DNA from: Chlorops oryzae
Lineage: Eukaryota; Arthropoda; Insecta; Diptera; Chloropidae
Assembly: GCA_020466095.1 (NCBI GenBank)
Contig: CM035807.1
Coordinates: forward strand, 61,323,812-61,387,811
Direction: 5' to 3'
Length of the DNA: 64,000 nt
The notes under the pieces were generated by a model, which was not told the origin of the DNA, searched no databases, and worked only from the letters and a program-made list of their open reading frames with translations. Both the position numbers and the translations under genes were made by a program. Shown one piece after another: positions 21,232 to 32,037 of this stretch (positions within the stretch are counted from its first letter, which is position 1; every line of letters starts with the position of its first letter).

Positions 21232-23233
21232 TCAGGAGAAGAACCAGTGATAAGATCGAACTGCTGAGTAGACCGGGCACTCGAATAGAAAGTGTTGAAT
21301 TGTTTCATTTCTGCGCATATTGCATAAAGTACATTGCTTGTCTATTTCTGAGCGAAAAATTTGGCCTTTAATGCAAAATCTGGTGTTATATTTGGATGCT
21401 AAGCGTAATTGTGCATAGACTTCAGCCACATAAAATTTGTTTTGATAGAACAGATATGGAGCGGTATTATCTTCCAGTGACCTACGTATTCTGCAGTTCG
21501 TAGCACTTGCGTTAGAGGCAGTTAAAATATCTTGAAATTTCAAATAGCGAATAACACGTTCAAAAGCAATTTTTCGTTTACTAATCCAAGTTTGAGCATC
21601 AAGTGAGCTCCAAAGATGTGTCATGTTAATTAATTGGAGGAATTGATTAAATTAAAAGACCCAATTTAGCTCATTATTTGCATTATTTATGTGAAGATTC
21701 GTTAGGCGAAGAAAACAAAGTTTGGGATAACGACTTTGTTCCATATGAGGAACGGGAATCATGAAATTCATACTTTGCTTAAAAATTTTAAAGGAGACTT
21801 TTACGATTCCAAGCTCCAATCTAAGGGACGCATTACGTGTAGCTCTAGGTAGAGAAAGCAAGCGTTTAAAATAGGAAGACTGTACAATTTCGAGTTGTTC
21901 GTGGTACCTTAAGCCCCATACTTCGGCTGAGTATAATAGCGTTGCTGAGATTGTACTGTCAAACAATTTTACTCTGCCTTCCCAAGAGTCCGACTTGAAT
22001 TTACTTAGCGTTAGCACTGCCTAACTCAGTGCCATTTTTCCTTTTTTCAAAGCAGTCTCCATTGCACACTTGCCGAGCGTAGTACTAGAAACTGTTACAC
22101 CTAAGTAAGGATACGTTTTCACGATATTTATAGGCTGACCTTTGTATAAAAAATTTTCGGAGGAAGCTCTTCCCCCTCTTCTGTAGTGGATGATTTGGGT
22201 CTTTTCAGTGTTGACATTTAGGCGGATTTTATCACAATATTGTTCGAGTACTAATAAGATTTTTCGTAGTATTACAGGGGACCTAGCTAAGACCACAGCA
22301 TCATCAGCAAAGAGAAGCGTTAAAATGTCGTTTAGGCCATCAATGTTTATACCTTCAATATTCGCATCTCTTAATTCTTTTTCCAAATCGGCTATAAAGA
22401 GAATAAATAAAAGGGGGCTAAGAATTTCACCTTGAAGAACACTTTCGGAGACATTGATAGGGTCCGAGTCTCCACTGGCGAGTCTTATAATCAAAGACGC
22501 CCGGTTGTAAATCGCTTGCAAAATTTTTATAAATCGCGAACTTATTCCTTGCGAATACAGTTTTTTCCACAGTAGTGTGTGCTCAATAGAGTCGAAGGCT
22601 CTTTTAAAATCAATAAATAGCCCATTGGCTGAATATTTTTTATGTCGAAGGTCAAGCTGTAAGGCGGCATGAAGACTGAAAATGTTATCGACGCAGAATC
22701 TCTTGTTTCTAAAGCCGTTTTGAGATTCTGGTAGGATACTGTTTTGCTCAGCCCATATAAGAAGTCGATCGTTCAATATGTGAGTAAAGATTTTTAATAT
22801 CGTATTACATAAGGCGATGCCTCGGTAGTTTTCAGGCAAATTTACATCCCCTTTTTTGTGGAAAAGCACAAGAATACAGCGGGACCAAGCATCAGGGGTA
22901 GAGCCATTTGTTAAAATATTATTAAAAAACATGTGAAGAACAGAAAGCCCCTGTTCTGGCAGGTGCTTAAAGAATTCTGTGCTTATCTCGTCTTGACCAG
23001 GTGCTTTGTTATTTTTCATTTTGTTTGTTGCGAGTGCGATCTCTTCGAATGTTATTTCAGAATCTAGCACTGCATCATTCCTCTCTGAAAGGATCATCTC
23101 AGATGTAGATCTGGGGGGGTAGATTTGCTTATAGAAATTTTTCCAGTCATCGGCTGAAATTGGATTAGGGACAAAAGATTTTCTATTGAAATATTTTATC
23201 AGCCCCCAGAAGTCCTTTGAGTTTTTAACATTA
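21232..23233 (-). pseudogene. LINE-1 ORF2: reverse transcriptase and C-terminus
   Basis: RT blocks read in order from 23233: NKMKNNKAPGQDEISTEFFK, PENYRGIALCNTILKIF, FIDFKRAFDSIEH, LQGEILSPLLFILFI and the catalytic FADDAVVLA (about 22290). C-terminal of the RT is a CCHC-type finger (CTLCNMRRNETIQHFLFEC, near 21300). Two in-frame stops (22021-22023 TAG; 21652-21654 TAA) interrupt one otherwise continuous frame, so this is a recently dead copy. The usual G of LQG(Q/E) is kept with E. No RNase H follows. Confidence 0.88.
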
Positions 23234-23447
23234 GGTTAGGTTAGGTTGTAGGGGCCGCCCACCAGGAAGGTGGCGCACTTAGACCAAGAAAGGTCCATTG
23301 TGTTACCCACGGATTCAGGACACCTATTTTATTTTATTTTATAAACCATTTTGTTCGCTCAATAAAGCTTGCTATCCTCACAGGGTTAAGTACCTCGAGT
23401 TCCGATAGGGAGTGAAAGAAGTAATATCCCAAGGTTTTAAATCTCAG

Positions 23448-26400
23448 TTAAGCAAAGGCTGGGCAGTGCAGGAGAAGGTGCTGAGGAGTTTCCTCCTCCT
23501 CTTCATCCTGACAACTCCTGCAAAAATCGAAGGCAGGTGCTCGTAGCCTTCTGGCATGGGGACCTATGAGACAGTGACCGGTCAACAGTCCGACTGTCAT
23601 CGAAAGACGCGTTTTTGACATCCTGAGTAATTCCTCAGTCCGTTTATGCCCTATGCGTGGCCAAGTTAGTCTAGCTTTCTCACAAAAACCCCCGCTTTCC
23701 CATCTCTCTTGAAAGGACCTGTTGGCCCATTCCTCAATGAGAAGGCGACAGGTAGCAAGTGGAACCTCTGTTTGCTCGCCTGTTCGTGGAGCCGTCAGAG
23801 TGGTGCCGTGTCTGGCCAGCTCATCAGCTGTACAGTTCCCAGGAATATCGCTATGTCCAGGTACCCATACGATCTCTATTTGAAAGTACTTTCCCATCTC
23901 AAAGAGAAGGGACAGACACTTATTGACCGATTTTGAATTGACCACAAAGGAGTCGAGTGATTTAATTGCTGCCTGACTATCAGTGAAAATACTAACTCTT
24001 GTGTGAGTTATCACGTTCCGACGCAGCCATCTAACTGCTTCGCTAATTGCGGCTATTTCTGCCTGAAAGACGCTACAGTGATCGGGGAGTCTAAAACTAA
24101 GACTCACATTAAGCGTTTTACAGAAAACACCTCCTCCAACCCTACCTTCCAATTTAGAACCATCTGTAAAGAAGGTCAGACGGTCCCCATCCCGGACGGA
24201 CCCCCCCTTCCAGTCCTCCCTCAAGGGTATAGAAGTCCGGAAGGGCTTTTCCAGACTAACCGTTGGTACGCAGTAGTCCGTAGTCTCCGGTATGTCGCCC
24301 AAAAGAACGGGCATTGGTAGGTTCGAAGTTCTATTCCTTACACCAACTTCCCTCAAACGCAAAGCGGTGATCAAAGCCACCCGCTTCACCGCTATGTCGG
24401 GGGGTATAATATTGAGCATCGCACTTAAGGCGAGCGTGGGAGTAGATCCAAGTGCTCCCGTGATACCCATGAGAGCTAAACGTTGGACCTTGTCTAGTTT
24501 TTTGCAAATCGAGGTCTTCTTCACCGCAGGCCACCAGACAGCACAGCCATACAGCAGTATGGGTCTGGCCACCACAGTGAAGATCCAGTACACAGCTTTG
24601 GGGGACAGCCCCCATCGCTTACCAATGGCCTGTTTGCAACAGTAGAGCGCTACCTCAGCCTTCCTAATGCGCTCTTCAATCGCTGGCCCCCAGTTTAGTT
24701 TCCTATCAACTAGAAGACCCAAATATCTAACATTGTCTGTGACAGTTAAGGGGACGCCATCCAGAGATGGTGCCCGGAAATCCGGAATTTTGTGCTTCCT
24801 TGTGAAAAGAACCAGTTCAGTCTTGCTCGGATTAACAGCAAGCCCACAGTCCCTGGCCCAGGTTGTCACGATTTTTAAATAGGAGTGCATTAGACTACTC
24901 AGGGTGTCTAAATGCTTTCCTCTTACCAATAGCGCCACATCGTCTGCATAGGCAACCGTGCGGCATCCATATGAATCAAGCCTTTCTAGGAGGCCGTTCA
25001 TTACGATGAGCCACAGAAGAGGTGATAATACTCCCCCTTGGGGAGTTCCTCTTCTGACCCTTCGCGTCCTTACCGAGCTTCCCCATTCCGCTACGACAGT
25101 TCTGTCCGTAAGCAGTCCATGAATCATCTCGACTAATCTGCCCGGTATGCCCAGACTAACAAGAGAACTTGTGATGGCCTCCGGATGTACGTAATTAAAG
25201 GCTCCCTCAATGTCTAGGAAGGCCCCCAGTAAGAACTCCTTGTGAGTCAAGGAGCCCTCCACTTGATTTATCAAGCAGTAAAGAGCCGTATCCACCGACT
25301 TCCCCCTCGTATATGCATGCTGGGAGTTGGATAGCCTACTTTTGGGAACTTTGCTCCTAATGTATATCTCAAGGAGTCTCTCCAGGGTTTTCAGGAGAAA
25401 GGAGGAGAGACTAATGGGACGAAAGTCCTTAGGTGAGGTGTGTGATCTTTTTCCCGCTTTGGGAATGAAAACAACCCTAGTCATCTTCCAGCCCCTAGGG
25501 ATGTGTCCCAGGCGGACACAGGCAGTGAAGATCGTCTGGAGCCACTTAAGCGCCATACTGAGCGTTTTCTGTAGCTGTGCAGGGAAAATACCGTCTAGGC
25601 CAGGTGATTTATATGGCTGAAAGGATCTTACAGCCCATATAATCCTGTTTTCATTGACTATATCCGACAGCAGCAGGCTATCCTCCGCCAGGTTCGATGG
25701 GATCAGACTAATCCCTTGCTCCTGAGCTGGAGGAAAGTGCTTATCCATCAGAAGCTCGAGGGATTCCTCGCTACTTGTAGCCCACCCCCCATTATCGGTC
25801 TTAATATAACCAATCGCAGGAGCTCTTTTTGACAGGATTTTACGAAATCTTGTAGCTTCTGAGCTGCTTTCCACTGATTCGCAGAAAGCCCTCCATGAAG
25901 TCCTTTTAGATTTCCTAATCTCCGTCTTATATATGTTAAGGCTAGCCCTGTATACCTGCCAGTCCTCTGCTTCATTCGAGCTCTTGGCCCTATTAAACAA
26001 CCTTCTGCACGATGCTCTGAGACATTCGATGTCCTCATTCCACCAGTGCGGCTTAGATTTCCCACAGCGTTTGATTATAGGGCATGCTACATTGTGAGCT
26101 TCCCTGTATGCGGTAGTTAGACTCTCTGTCATACACTCCAATTCTTCAGAGTTAGTAGGTGTTCGCGGAGTGTCTATCAGAAAAGGCCCAATAGTCTCGC
26201 TAAAAGTTTTCCAGTTCGTGTTACGGTTGTTCCTGTACGACAGAACCTTGACCTGCTGTGTTCCAGCATTCACAGTGAACTGTATATACCGATGGTCGGA
26301 GAAGGAGTGCTCCTCCAGCACCTTCCAGTCAGTAACAAAATTTTCGTCCAGAAGAGATGTCAGTGTGATGTCTAGCACTTCTCTCCGGTTAGCTGTTATG

Positions 26401-26918
26401 AATGTGGGTTCTTCCCCCCTATTGCATATGCCTACGTTTTCGTTGCATAAATAATCAAAAAGTGACTCACCCCTTTCATTTGTGTCCGTGCTGCCCCATA
26501 TTGTATGGTGCGCGTTTGCATCAGCCCCCACCACCACACCAATGCCCATGATTCTTGCTTCCGCCAAGAGTCCTCTTAAAACGGGAGGGGGAGCTTCTAT
26601 ATCGTGGGCCATGTAGGCCGAGGCCAGCCAGGTCCTCCTGCCACCCGCCTCTATACAAACAGCGACCGTGTCGTGATCACTAAAGTTTTGCAGGAAGAAA
26701 GCGTTAAAATTTTTCTTAACTAGAATGCATGACCTTGGTTTACCTGAACCAGTCTGACTGAAAATATTGTAATTTGAGGTGCCAATCCCACAGATCTGAT
26801 TGTTCCATACCCATGGTTCCTGGACCAGCACCGCATCAGCTCCACCTTGCTCAAGGTGGATAAGAAGATTGGCGGCGGCCGCCTTCGAGTGGTGGAGATT
26901 AATCTGAAGTACCCTCAT
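23448..26918 (-). CDS. LINE ORF2: AP-endonuclease, RT, RNase H
   Basis: Intact 1156-residue protein. I place the start at the ATG at 26918 (MRVLQINLHHSKAA), the usual beginning of the endonuclease domain; the frame extends up to 27095, but that part is an Arg/Trp-rich shadow of ORF1. The endonuclease runs to about residue 220 (VQEPWV, GADANAHH, SDHRYI). The RT includes PYKSPGLDGIFPAQLQ, GAFLDIEGAFNYV, GTPQGGVLSPLLW and catalytic YADDVALL. RNase H follows (FFTDGSKLEGRVGGGVF, FQAEIAAI, FTDSQAAI, WVPGHSDIPGN). A CCHC finger (CRSCQDEEEEETPQHLLLHC) is at the end. All catalytic blocks look intact, so the protein could be functional. Confidence 0.93.
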   Translation of the reverse strand: MRVLQINLHHSKAAAANLLIHLEQGGADAVLVQEPWVWNNQICGIGTSNYNIFSQTGSGKPRSCILVKKNFNAFFLQNFSDHDTVAVCIEAGGRRTWLASAYMAHDIEAPPPVLRGLLAEARIMGIGVVVGADANAHHTIWGSTDTNERGESLFDYLCNENVGICNRGEEPTFITANRREVLDITLTSLLDENFVTDWKVLEEHSFSDHRYIQFTVNAGTQQVKVLSYRNNRNTNWKTFSETIGPFLIDTPRTPTNSEELECMTESLTTAYREAHNVACPIIKRCGKSKPHWWNEDIECLRASCRRLFNRAKSSNEAEDWQVYRASLNIYKTEIRKSKRTSWRAFCESVESSSEATRFRKILSKRAPAIGYIKTDNGGWATSSEESLELLMDKHFPPAQEQGISLIPSNLAEDSLLLSDIVNENRIIWAVRSFQPYKSPGLDGIFPAQLQKTLSMALKWLQTIFTACVRLGHIPRGWKMTRVVFIPKAGKRSHTSPKDFRPISLSSFLLKTLERLLEIYIRSKVPKSRLSNSQHAYTRGKSVDTALYCLINQVEGSLTHKEFLLGAFLDIEGAFNYVHPEAITSSLVSLGIPGRLVEMIHGLLTDRTVVAEWGSSVRTRRVRRGTPQGGVLSPLLWLIVMNGLLERLDSYGCRTVAYADDVALLVRGKHLDTLSSLMHSYLKIVTTWARDCGLAVNPSKTELVLFTRKHKIPDFRAPSLDGVPLTVTDNVRYLGLLVDRKLNWGPAIEERIRKAEVALYCCKQAIGKRWGLSPKAVYWIFTVVARPILLYGCAVWWPAVKKTSICKKLDKVQRLALMGITGALGSTPTLALSAMLNIIPPDIAVKRVALITALRLREVGVRNRTSNLPMPVLLGDIPETTDYCVPTVSLEKPFRTSIPLREDWKGGSVRDGDRLTFFTDGSKLEGRVGGGVFCKTLNVSLSFRLPDHCSVFQAEIAAISEAVRWLRRNVITHTRVSIFTDSQAAIKSLDSFVVNSKSVNKCLSLLFEMGKYFQIEIVWVPGHSDIPGNCTADELARHGTTLTAPRTGEQTEVPLATCRLLIEEWANRSFQERWESGGFCEKARLTWPRIGHKRTEELLRMSKTRLSMTVGLLTGHCLIGPHARRLRAPAFDFCRSCQDEEEEETPQHLLLHCPAFA

Positions 26919-28615
26919 GTACTCCAGCAATCTCCACCATCGTTGCGTCCGCCTCGTCGCTCGACGCCAGGAGGTCATCCTCGAAGAGGCGCGTAAGGCT
27001 GGTAATCGACCCAGCTGTGGATATGGACTCCCTCCGCTCTGCAGTCTCCGCAGAAGACTGAAGGGAGTCCTCAGCTGCGGTCTCCACCTCCACACCGCAC
27101 CCAGGTTTCCGGGTGAGGGATTCCGACGCGGTGCCTGCGCCGACCGCGGATTGGGGTCCCTCCTCCGCTCCCGTGTTTTTCCACAGGTGCTACGAAGGAA
27201 CCCAGGGTGTTCACCACCCCTGCGGTCACGCTAATCACTGCCGAGTTTTCGGCAGCGATGCACCCTGCCTTCCCACTACTGGTGGGACCATGTTCTCCGG
27301 CATCAGTCCGGTACACTTTCAGCGCTACCTTACTGAAGCCGTAGGATACGATCCCCTCCGACTCCGCTAGAGGTTTCAGGGACTCGGCGTTTAGTACGAG
27401 TACCACTTGCCGAGTTGGTCCCACCGACTCCTCTAGCTTAGCTAGCTTCCAGTTGTGGGTTGGAAGGCTTGGGTTGCATATCCTAAACATTTTTAGGATA
27501 TGCTCCGGTTCGGAAGGTGTGGTCGGGATCCAAGCTCGAGCTCTTGGACGAGAAGGAATATCCTTTTGGTCCACCGCCACCAGCTTGGCTCCCGGCCACA
27601 CCTCCCCTACTTTCGCGATGGCTGCCTTGTACAAGGCAACCGATCGCTCATTTGAGCAGGCGACCAATTTCACCTGCCCCTGATGCCAGCCAGCATCGTC
27701 GCAGGAGGGAGGAGGCCCTGGATTTTCTTCCAAAACCTGGAAGAAGACGGAAGCGAGGGCCATCTCCACCCACTTCCACTTGTCCTTGGGTATCCTACCC
27801 TCCTCGACGCTGCTGTCAAGTACGCCCAGGATCAGGCTATTTTTGGCCACCTCGCTGTAAGACCTCGAAGGATTGACTTTGGGTCTCTTCACCTGAGGAG
27901 GTTCCTCCTCCTGAGACCTTTGCCTCTTCGAGGCAAGTCCCACCTTCGAGGCTTCCGCCTGGACCTTACGGGCCCACTCCAGAGATGCAGCTTGCTGCGC
28001 AGTAAGCTGCTCTCTGGGAGTGTTCCCGTATTTTTCTGCAATTTTTCCGGCCATGCGTCTGTCCGAGTACGCCTTTTTCGAAGGTGGCATCCTCTTCCTG
28101 GGATTTCCTCCTGCCAAAGTCTTGGCAGAAGGATTCCCAGTAGAGGTTGCCTCCACTCGAGCAAGACCCTTGCTGGTGATGGTTCCCTGGTCCAGAGAGC
28201 CTCCTGCAGGGGTAGTGCCAGTCGTACTCGGCAGATGCAGCGGCGACTGGGTTGCCGGAATCACCACTGCTGGTGACTCTGGGGGTTTCGAAGCCCTGCC
28301 TGCTTTGGCTAGCGGTGGCTTTGGTTTGGGGGGAAAACTTCCACTGGTAACTCCTGTAGAAGATCCCCTGGGATTTGCATTTGGCTTCAAAGCCGAAGAA
28401 GAAGAGGCGGTCGAAGGTCCCAGTGCTGAAGACCTTCCTGCGCTCTTTAATGTTTGTTTTGTGTTATTTTTGCTGTTATTGTACATGTAAAAAGGGTCCC
28501 CCCTCGTGGCCGCTATCCTTAATCCGAAGTGCAGTCGCTTATATAGGTCCATGGGTATCTGTGCCGAAGCAGGGAGGTCCATGCGAGGGTTGACATGTGC
28601 CCTTATGGGACACAT
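26899..28615 (-). pseudogene. LINE ORF1 (nucleocapsid-like) with one apparent frameshift
   Basis: The frame opens at ATG 28615. It holds a low-complexity S/P/K-rich N-terminus, a basic stretch (KRQRSQEEEPPQVKRPKVNP), then a folded C-terminal half (WVEMALASVFFQVLEENPGP; LPTHNWKLAKLEE) resembling the DUF4780-like domain found in fly LINE ORF1s. In the called frame it stops at 27071 after an unlikely Gly/Arg-rich tail. Reading one base off after an A run at about 27177-27182 gives a plausible acidic tail that stops at 26899, overlapping the ORF2 ATG (26918) by 20 nt. The shift may be a mutation, a sequencing error in the homopolymer, or real recoding. Confidence 0.75.
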
Positions 28616-29115
28616 GTTCAGAGCCAACCAGCGTTAAGCGGGACGAAAGTCAACCGCACCTGCACCACCAACTTAACGGCGACGGATAAGGAACGTACCA
28701 CGAGGCCTGCCAAGGTTTTACCGGGACGGAGACAACTGTGGCATTAGCCCGAAAGCCATTTCGGTAGGGTATCACCCCGACCTACTCAGGTAACAGAATA
28801 CCACAGTTGCCAGCCCAAGACGTCAAGTCCGAATCAGGTGTCCAAGAGAAAAGGCCAAGGTCGTTGCCGTTCAAGCCGTAGGTAACTTTACTCAGCACGC
28901 AGCCAATCCAACACGGGAAGCCCCAGTGGAGAAACGAAGTCTCCGTTGGCATAGCCTGCGTGCATCATCGACCCTGTTACCTAAAGAGGGGGGTTTGGTC
29001 CGCGACGGAGCTTTGCACCAAGGCGCTATGACTCCGTAAACCATCTACTCAATCTGAGTAGGTGGCACCCCCTATCCGCCACCTGGGGACGCGCCCGATG
29101 GGTACCCACCCGCAC
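28616..29115 (-). promoter_or_regulatory. LINE-2 5' leader
   Basis: This ~500-bp GC-rich leader begins GTGCGGGTGGGTACCCATCG on the minus strand. LINEs of this kind carry an internal promoter here, which is inferred and not seen. No long frame opens before ORF1. Confidence 0.55.
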
Positions 29116-30285
29116 GAGTTTTTAACATTAAAAAAGTTACTTTTTATTTTCATTTCATAATCACTTTTCTGAATTTTTTCTAAAGTTTTGTATATAATTT
29201 TTAAATTCAGGAAAAATTGTTTACTCTCGTAGTTAAAATTATGTCTTTTGCATAAAAGAAGTGCTCTATTTAAGTCTTTTTTGAGTCTTTTTAGATCTAA
29301 ATCGAACCATCGATTTTTATTGTTGTTTGAGGAATATGATGATTTTGAACCAGTCATATTAAGCTCACGAGCTGCATTTGCAATGGATTCTGTAATATAC
29401 TTATTTTGATGGTCTACAGAAAGCGACGAAAAGGGCTCTTCATTCGTGGCCAGGTTAAGTTTTTGACTAAGAAGCAATGAATATGCGCCAGCTCTAGAGG
29501 GATCCCATTTAAGCACTGATCTTTTCAGAATTCTTTGGTCGCAATTGCTTTGGTTATAGTCTTCGAACAAAAACTCAATATTTAAGGAAACGGGGAAATG
29601 GTCAGAACCAGTGGCAAGGGGGATTACTGCAAAGTTTCTAATACAGGAAATGGCGGTTGTGTTTACCCATACCAAGTCAAAAGTGCTTTCGCCGTTTCTA
29701 TTTGAAAAGGTAATGTTTCCTGGAATATCACCCTCAGTGCGTCCATTTAATAGAACAAAGCCATTTTTTTCCATGAACTCTAACAAGCCTTTTCCACGTG
29801 TATTAAGAGTCTGATCGAAGGATTTTCTCTCAGGCAAAAGACTTGAGTCAATTTCCGCCAAAAACACTTGTGTGACTTCAATGCCAACTCTAGCGTTGAA
29901 ATCGCCGCCTATTATAATGGGGATGCCGGCATATTTTATATTTAGTTCGTTAATTAAAATTTCAAGCGACTCCAAGGCAAGGCTTATCTCATAGGAGGGT
30001 TTTACATAACAACATTACGCCTTGAATAAATTTAAATTTTTTTACAATATTTAAAGAAAATATCATTAAATTTGACTTATGAATTTCAATACATTCTACC
30101 AAATCATTTTTGACTAAAGTTACAAGTCCGCCGCTGGCTTTACCAGTTGATCTTTCTCTTGTTGCTGCTGATGACAGCGCTTTGTAGTCGTTCCATGGCT
30201 GCATATTGTGGTAAAAAAGTTTCTCACTCCACGTTTCATAAATAATAAATGAAGTTTTAAGCGCTCGTCCGATCGGAATTTAAAA
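29116..30285 (-). pseudogene. LINE-1 ORF2: endonuclease part, 5'-truncated
   Basis: The AP-endonuclease reads SETW-like IYETWSEKLFY at about 30245, GGLVTLVKND near 30120, then GGDFNARVG at about 29905 and SDHFPV near 29595 (catalytic Asp/His block). A frameshift near 30000 separates ...VMLLCK from SYEISLALESLEI. The start and ORF1 are missing, so the element was probably truncated on insertion near 30285. Its last in-frame residues (FFNVKN) are followed by the LINE-2 leader. Confidence 0.82.
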
Positions 30286-30619
30286 AAAAAATCTAAACAA
30301 ACGAAATAAAATAATTTAAATATTTCCGTCTCCATCTCGCGGGATTCTACACGTGTCCACCGTCCCAGGGACCTGAGAATTTGCAGCCACGTTGGGTGAG
30401 ACATTATTTTTCCAAGTCGAAAGATTTATAATCTTAGCGACTTTCCCTAATCTCTTTTTGTTTACATTATCTATTTTCTCTTTGCACCTTATTCTTTCAC
30501 CAAAGTTGTTCTAATTAGATTTCTAGCTGGTTCACAAACCGAAATAAAAAGCATTAAGCTTTGCCTTATCATAGGCCAGACTTAAAGCTTAGCTTATACT
30601 GAGCGTGCAAACAATACGC

Positions 30620-32037
30620 ATGCAACGTGATACCTTAAAATTGCAACCTGAAAGAAGGCATTCTATTAGTGGCTCTAACGCCAGAAATGCATACTTAATA
30701 GTCAAAGCGCCAGAATTACCGCGCACGCTAAACAATATTTCTGCCTCTCAATCGCTAACATCTCAAACTTCAACAACAGAAAGTTCAACAACAGAAGTTG
30801 CGCCTTCTGCTTACAGCGGTGTAAAAGCTCCTGTTAATAGCGTACGCGATCCAGCAGTGCAGACAGGTATGGACCGCTACATTAAAATTAAAAGGAAACT
30901 TAGCCCACAAAAATCAAATGTTGCAAAAGCGAAAATAAATAAAACTAAATTCGACGCTAATCCGTCAAACGTGCTATCTGGCAATAGATTTGCGGCTCTA
31001 ACTACAGAGACTGCTGAGAATTCGGATTCCTCGAAGGAAGCTGGAGAAAAAACACCAAAACCGGAACCAGTTTATCTTCGAGAGCGTAGTTCCAGTAATT
31101 TGGTCACGAGCTTGACCCAGCTAATTGGAAAGGAGCCTTTCCACATCATTTCCCTTACAAGAGGAAATCTTCATGAGACCAAAATTCAGATTTATAATGA
31201 AAATAAATACAGAACGGTCACCAAAAACTTTGATGATAACAAAAAAAGCTACTATACGTATCAGCTCAAAAGTAGCAAAGGCCTTAGCGTAATTTTTAAA
31301 GGTATTGAATCTGATGTGGCTCCTTTGGAAATCAAACAAGCCTTAGAGTCGAAGGGTTTTAAAATTAGAAATGTAATGAATATTTTCAATAGGAACAAAA
31401 CTCCGCAGCCGATGTTCAAAGTAGAGCTCAGTCCTGATAACATAAAGCTTAAAAAAAATGAGTCTCATCCAATCTACAGATTACAATATCTTCTTCACCG
31501 TAGAGTTGTAATAGAAGAACCTCAGGCCCTGTCCAATGTACTAATTGCCAAGAATATGGGCATACTAAGTCTTACTGCACCCTACGTATGGTCTGCGTTG
31601 TTTGCGGAGAATTTCGTAGCTTCGCGAACTGCGACAAAAGCAAAGACCAATCCACAGTGAAAAAATGCAGCAATTGCGGTGGAAATCACACTGCAAACTA
31701 TAGGGGATGTCCGGTATATAAAGAATTAAAAAATCGTATGTTAGAAAAGAAGCAAGCTAGTCGTACAATGTCAAATCAAATTGTATTTCAAACCCCTATT
31801 TCCTCGCAACCGCACAAAATTAGCGTTCCTGTGACTAATAATATGTCCTATGCAAACGAAGCTAAATCAGGAGTAAGTGTCCATTCCGTCCCCCAGCACC
31901 AGAACGCTGGTCTCGAAACCATGTTGGTCAGTCTGACGCAATGTATGACACAATTCATGTCGCAAATGCAGAACACACTCCAAGAGTTGCTTAGAGCACA
32001 AAATCAGTTGCTCCAAATCTTAACCGCACAAAAATGA
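30620..32037 (+). pseudogene. Jockey-type Gag (ORF1), one frameshift
   Basis: The first part (ATG 30620; open to 31660) has a basic, Ser/Thr-rich N-terminus and a PRE-type domain (GLSVIFKGIESDVAPLEIKQ; FKVELSPDN). The frame is lost by one base near 31520. In the other frame two CCHC knuckles appear: CTNCQEYGHTKSYC at about 31535-31576 and CSNCGGNHTANYRGC at about 31664-31708, with CVVCGEFRSFANC between. The C-terminus (to 32037) is Gln/Met-rich and helical, with a coiled-coil look (MLVSLTQCMTQFMSQMQNTL). Knuckle pattern plus PRE-type domain is characteristic of Jockey-clade Gag. Confidence 0.85.

Larger units (their letters stand above)
23234..29115 (-). mobile_element. near-intact LOA/Jockey-superclade LINE (LINE-2), 5.9 kb
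   Basis: GAGTTTTTAACATTA is present at both ends (23219-23233 and 29116-29130), a 15-bp target duplication inside LINE-1. On the minus strand a ~500-bp 5' leader is followed by ORF1 (nucleocapsid-like), ORF2 (endonuclease, RT, RNase H, CCHC) and a short 3' UTR. It has no poly-A tail; the 3' end is ACAACCTAACCTAACC. ORF2 is uninterrupted for over 1150 codons, so this is young. RNase H after RT points to the LOA or I-like groups; LOA is my best guess. Confidence 0.92.
21070..30285 (-). mobile_element. non-LTR retrotransposon (LINE-1), split by a younger LINE
   Basis: On the minus strand an endonuclease domain (30285-29116) and an RT domain (23233-21232) belong to one ORF2. Deleting 23234-29115 and one copy of the 15-bp duplication joins them in frame (...FFNVKN/SKDFWGLIKYF). 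A poly-A run ends the element (plus-strand T run at about 21070-21092). The 5' side appears truncated inside the endonuclease, and ORF1 is missing. Two in-frame stops and a frameshift show it is dead. I see no RNase H, and I leave the clade open. Confidence 0.85.

Noticed and set aside
23230..23260. True telomere repeat array (TTAGG)n
   Set aside because: Only about three units, located at a LINE 3' end with a target duplication; flies do not use TTAGG telomeres.
23709..26454. Several plus-strand frames across LINE-2 ORF2
   Set aside because: Antisense shadows of a GC-rich intact ORF2 with all catalytic motifs on the minus strand.
30120..30404. 94-codon minus frame ending LVKPAADL as a gene
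   Set aside because: It is an off-frame overlap of the LINE-1 endonuclease start and its truncated edge.
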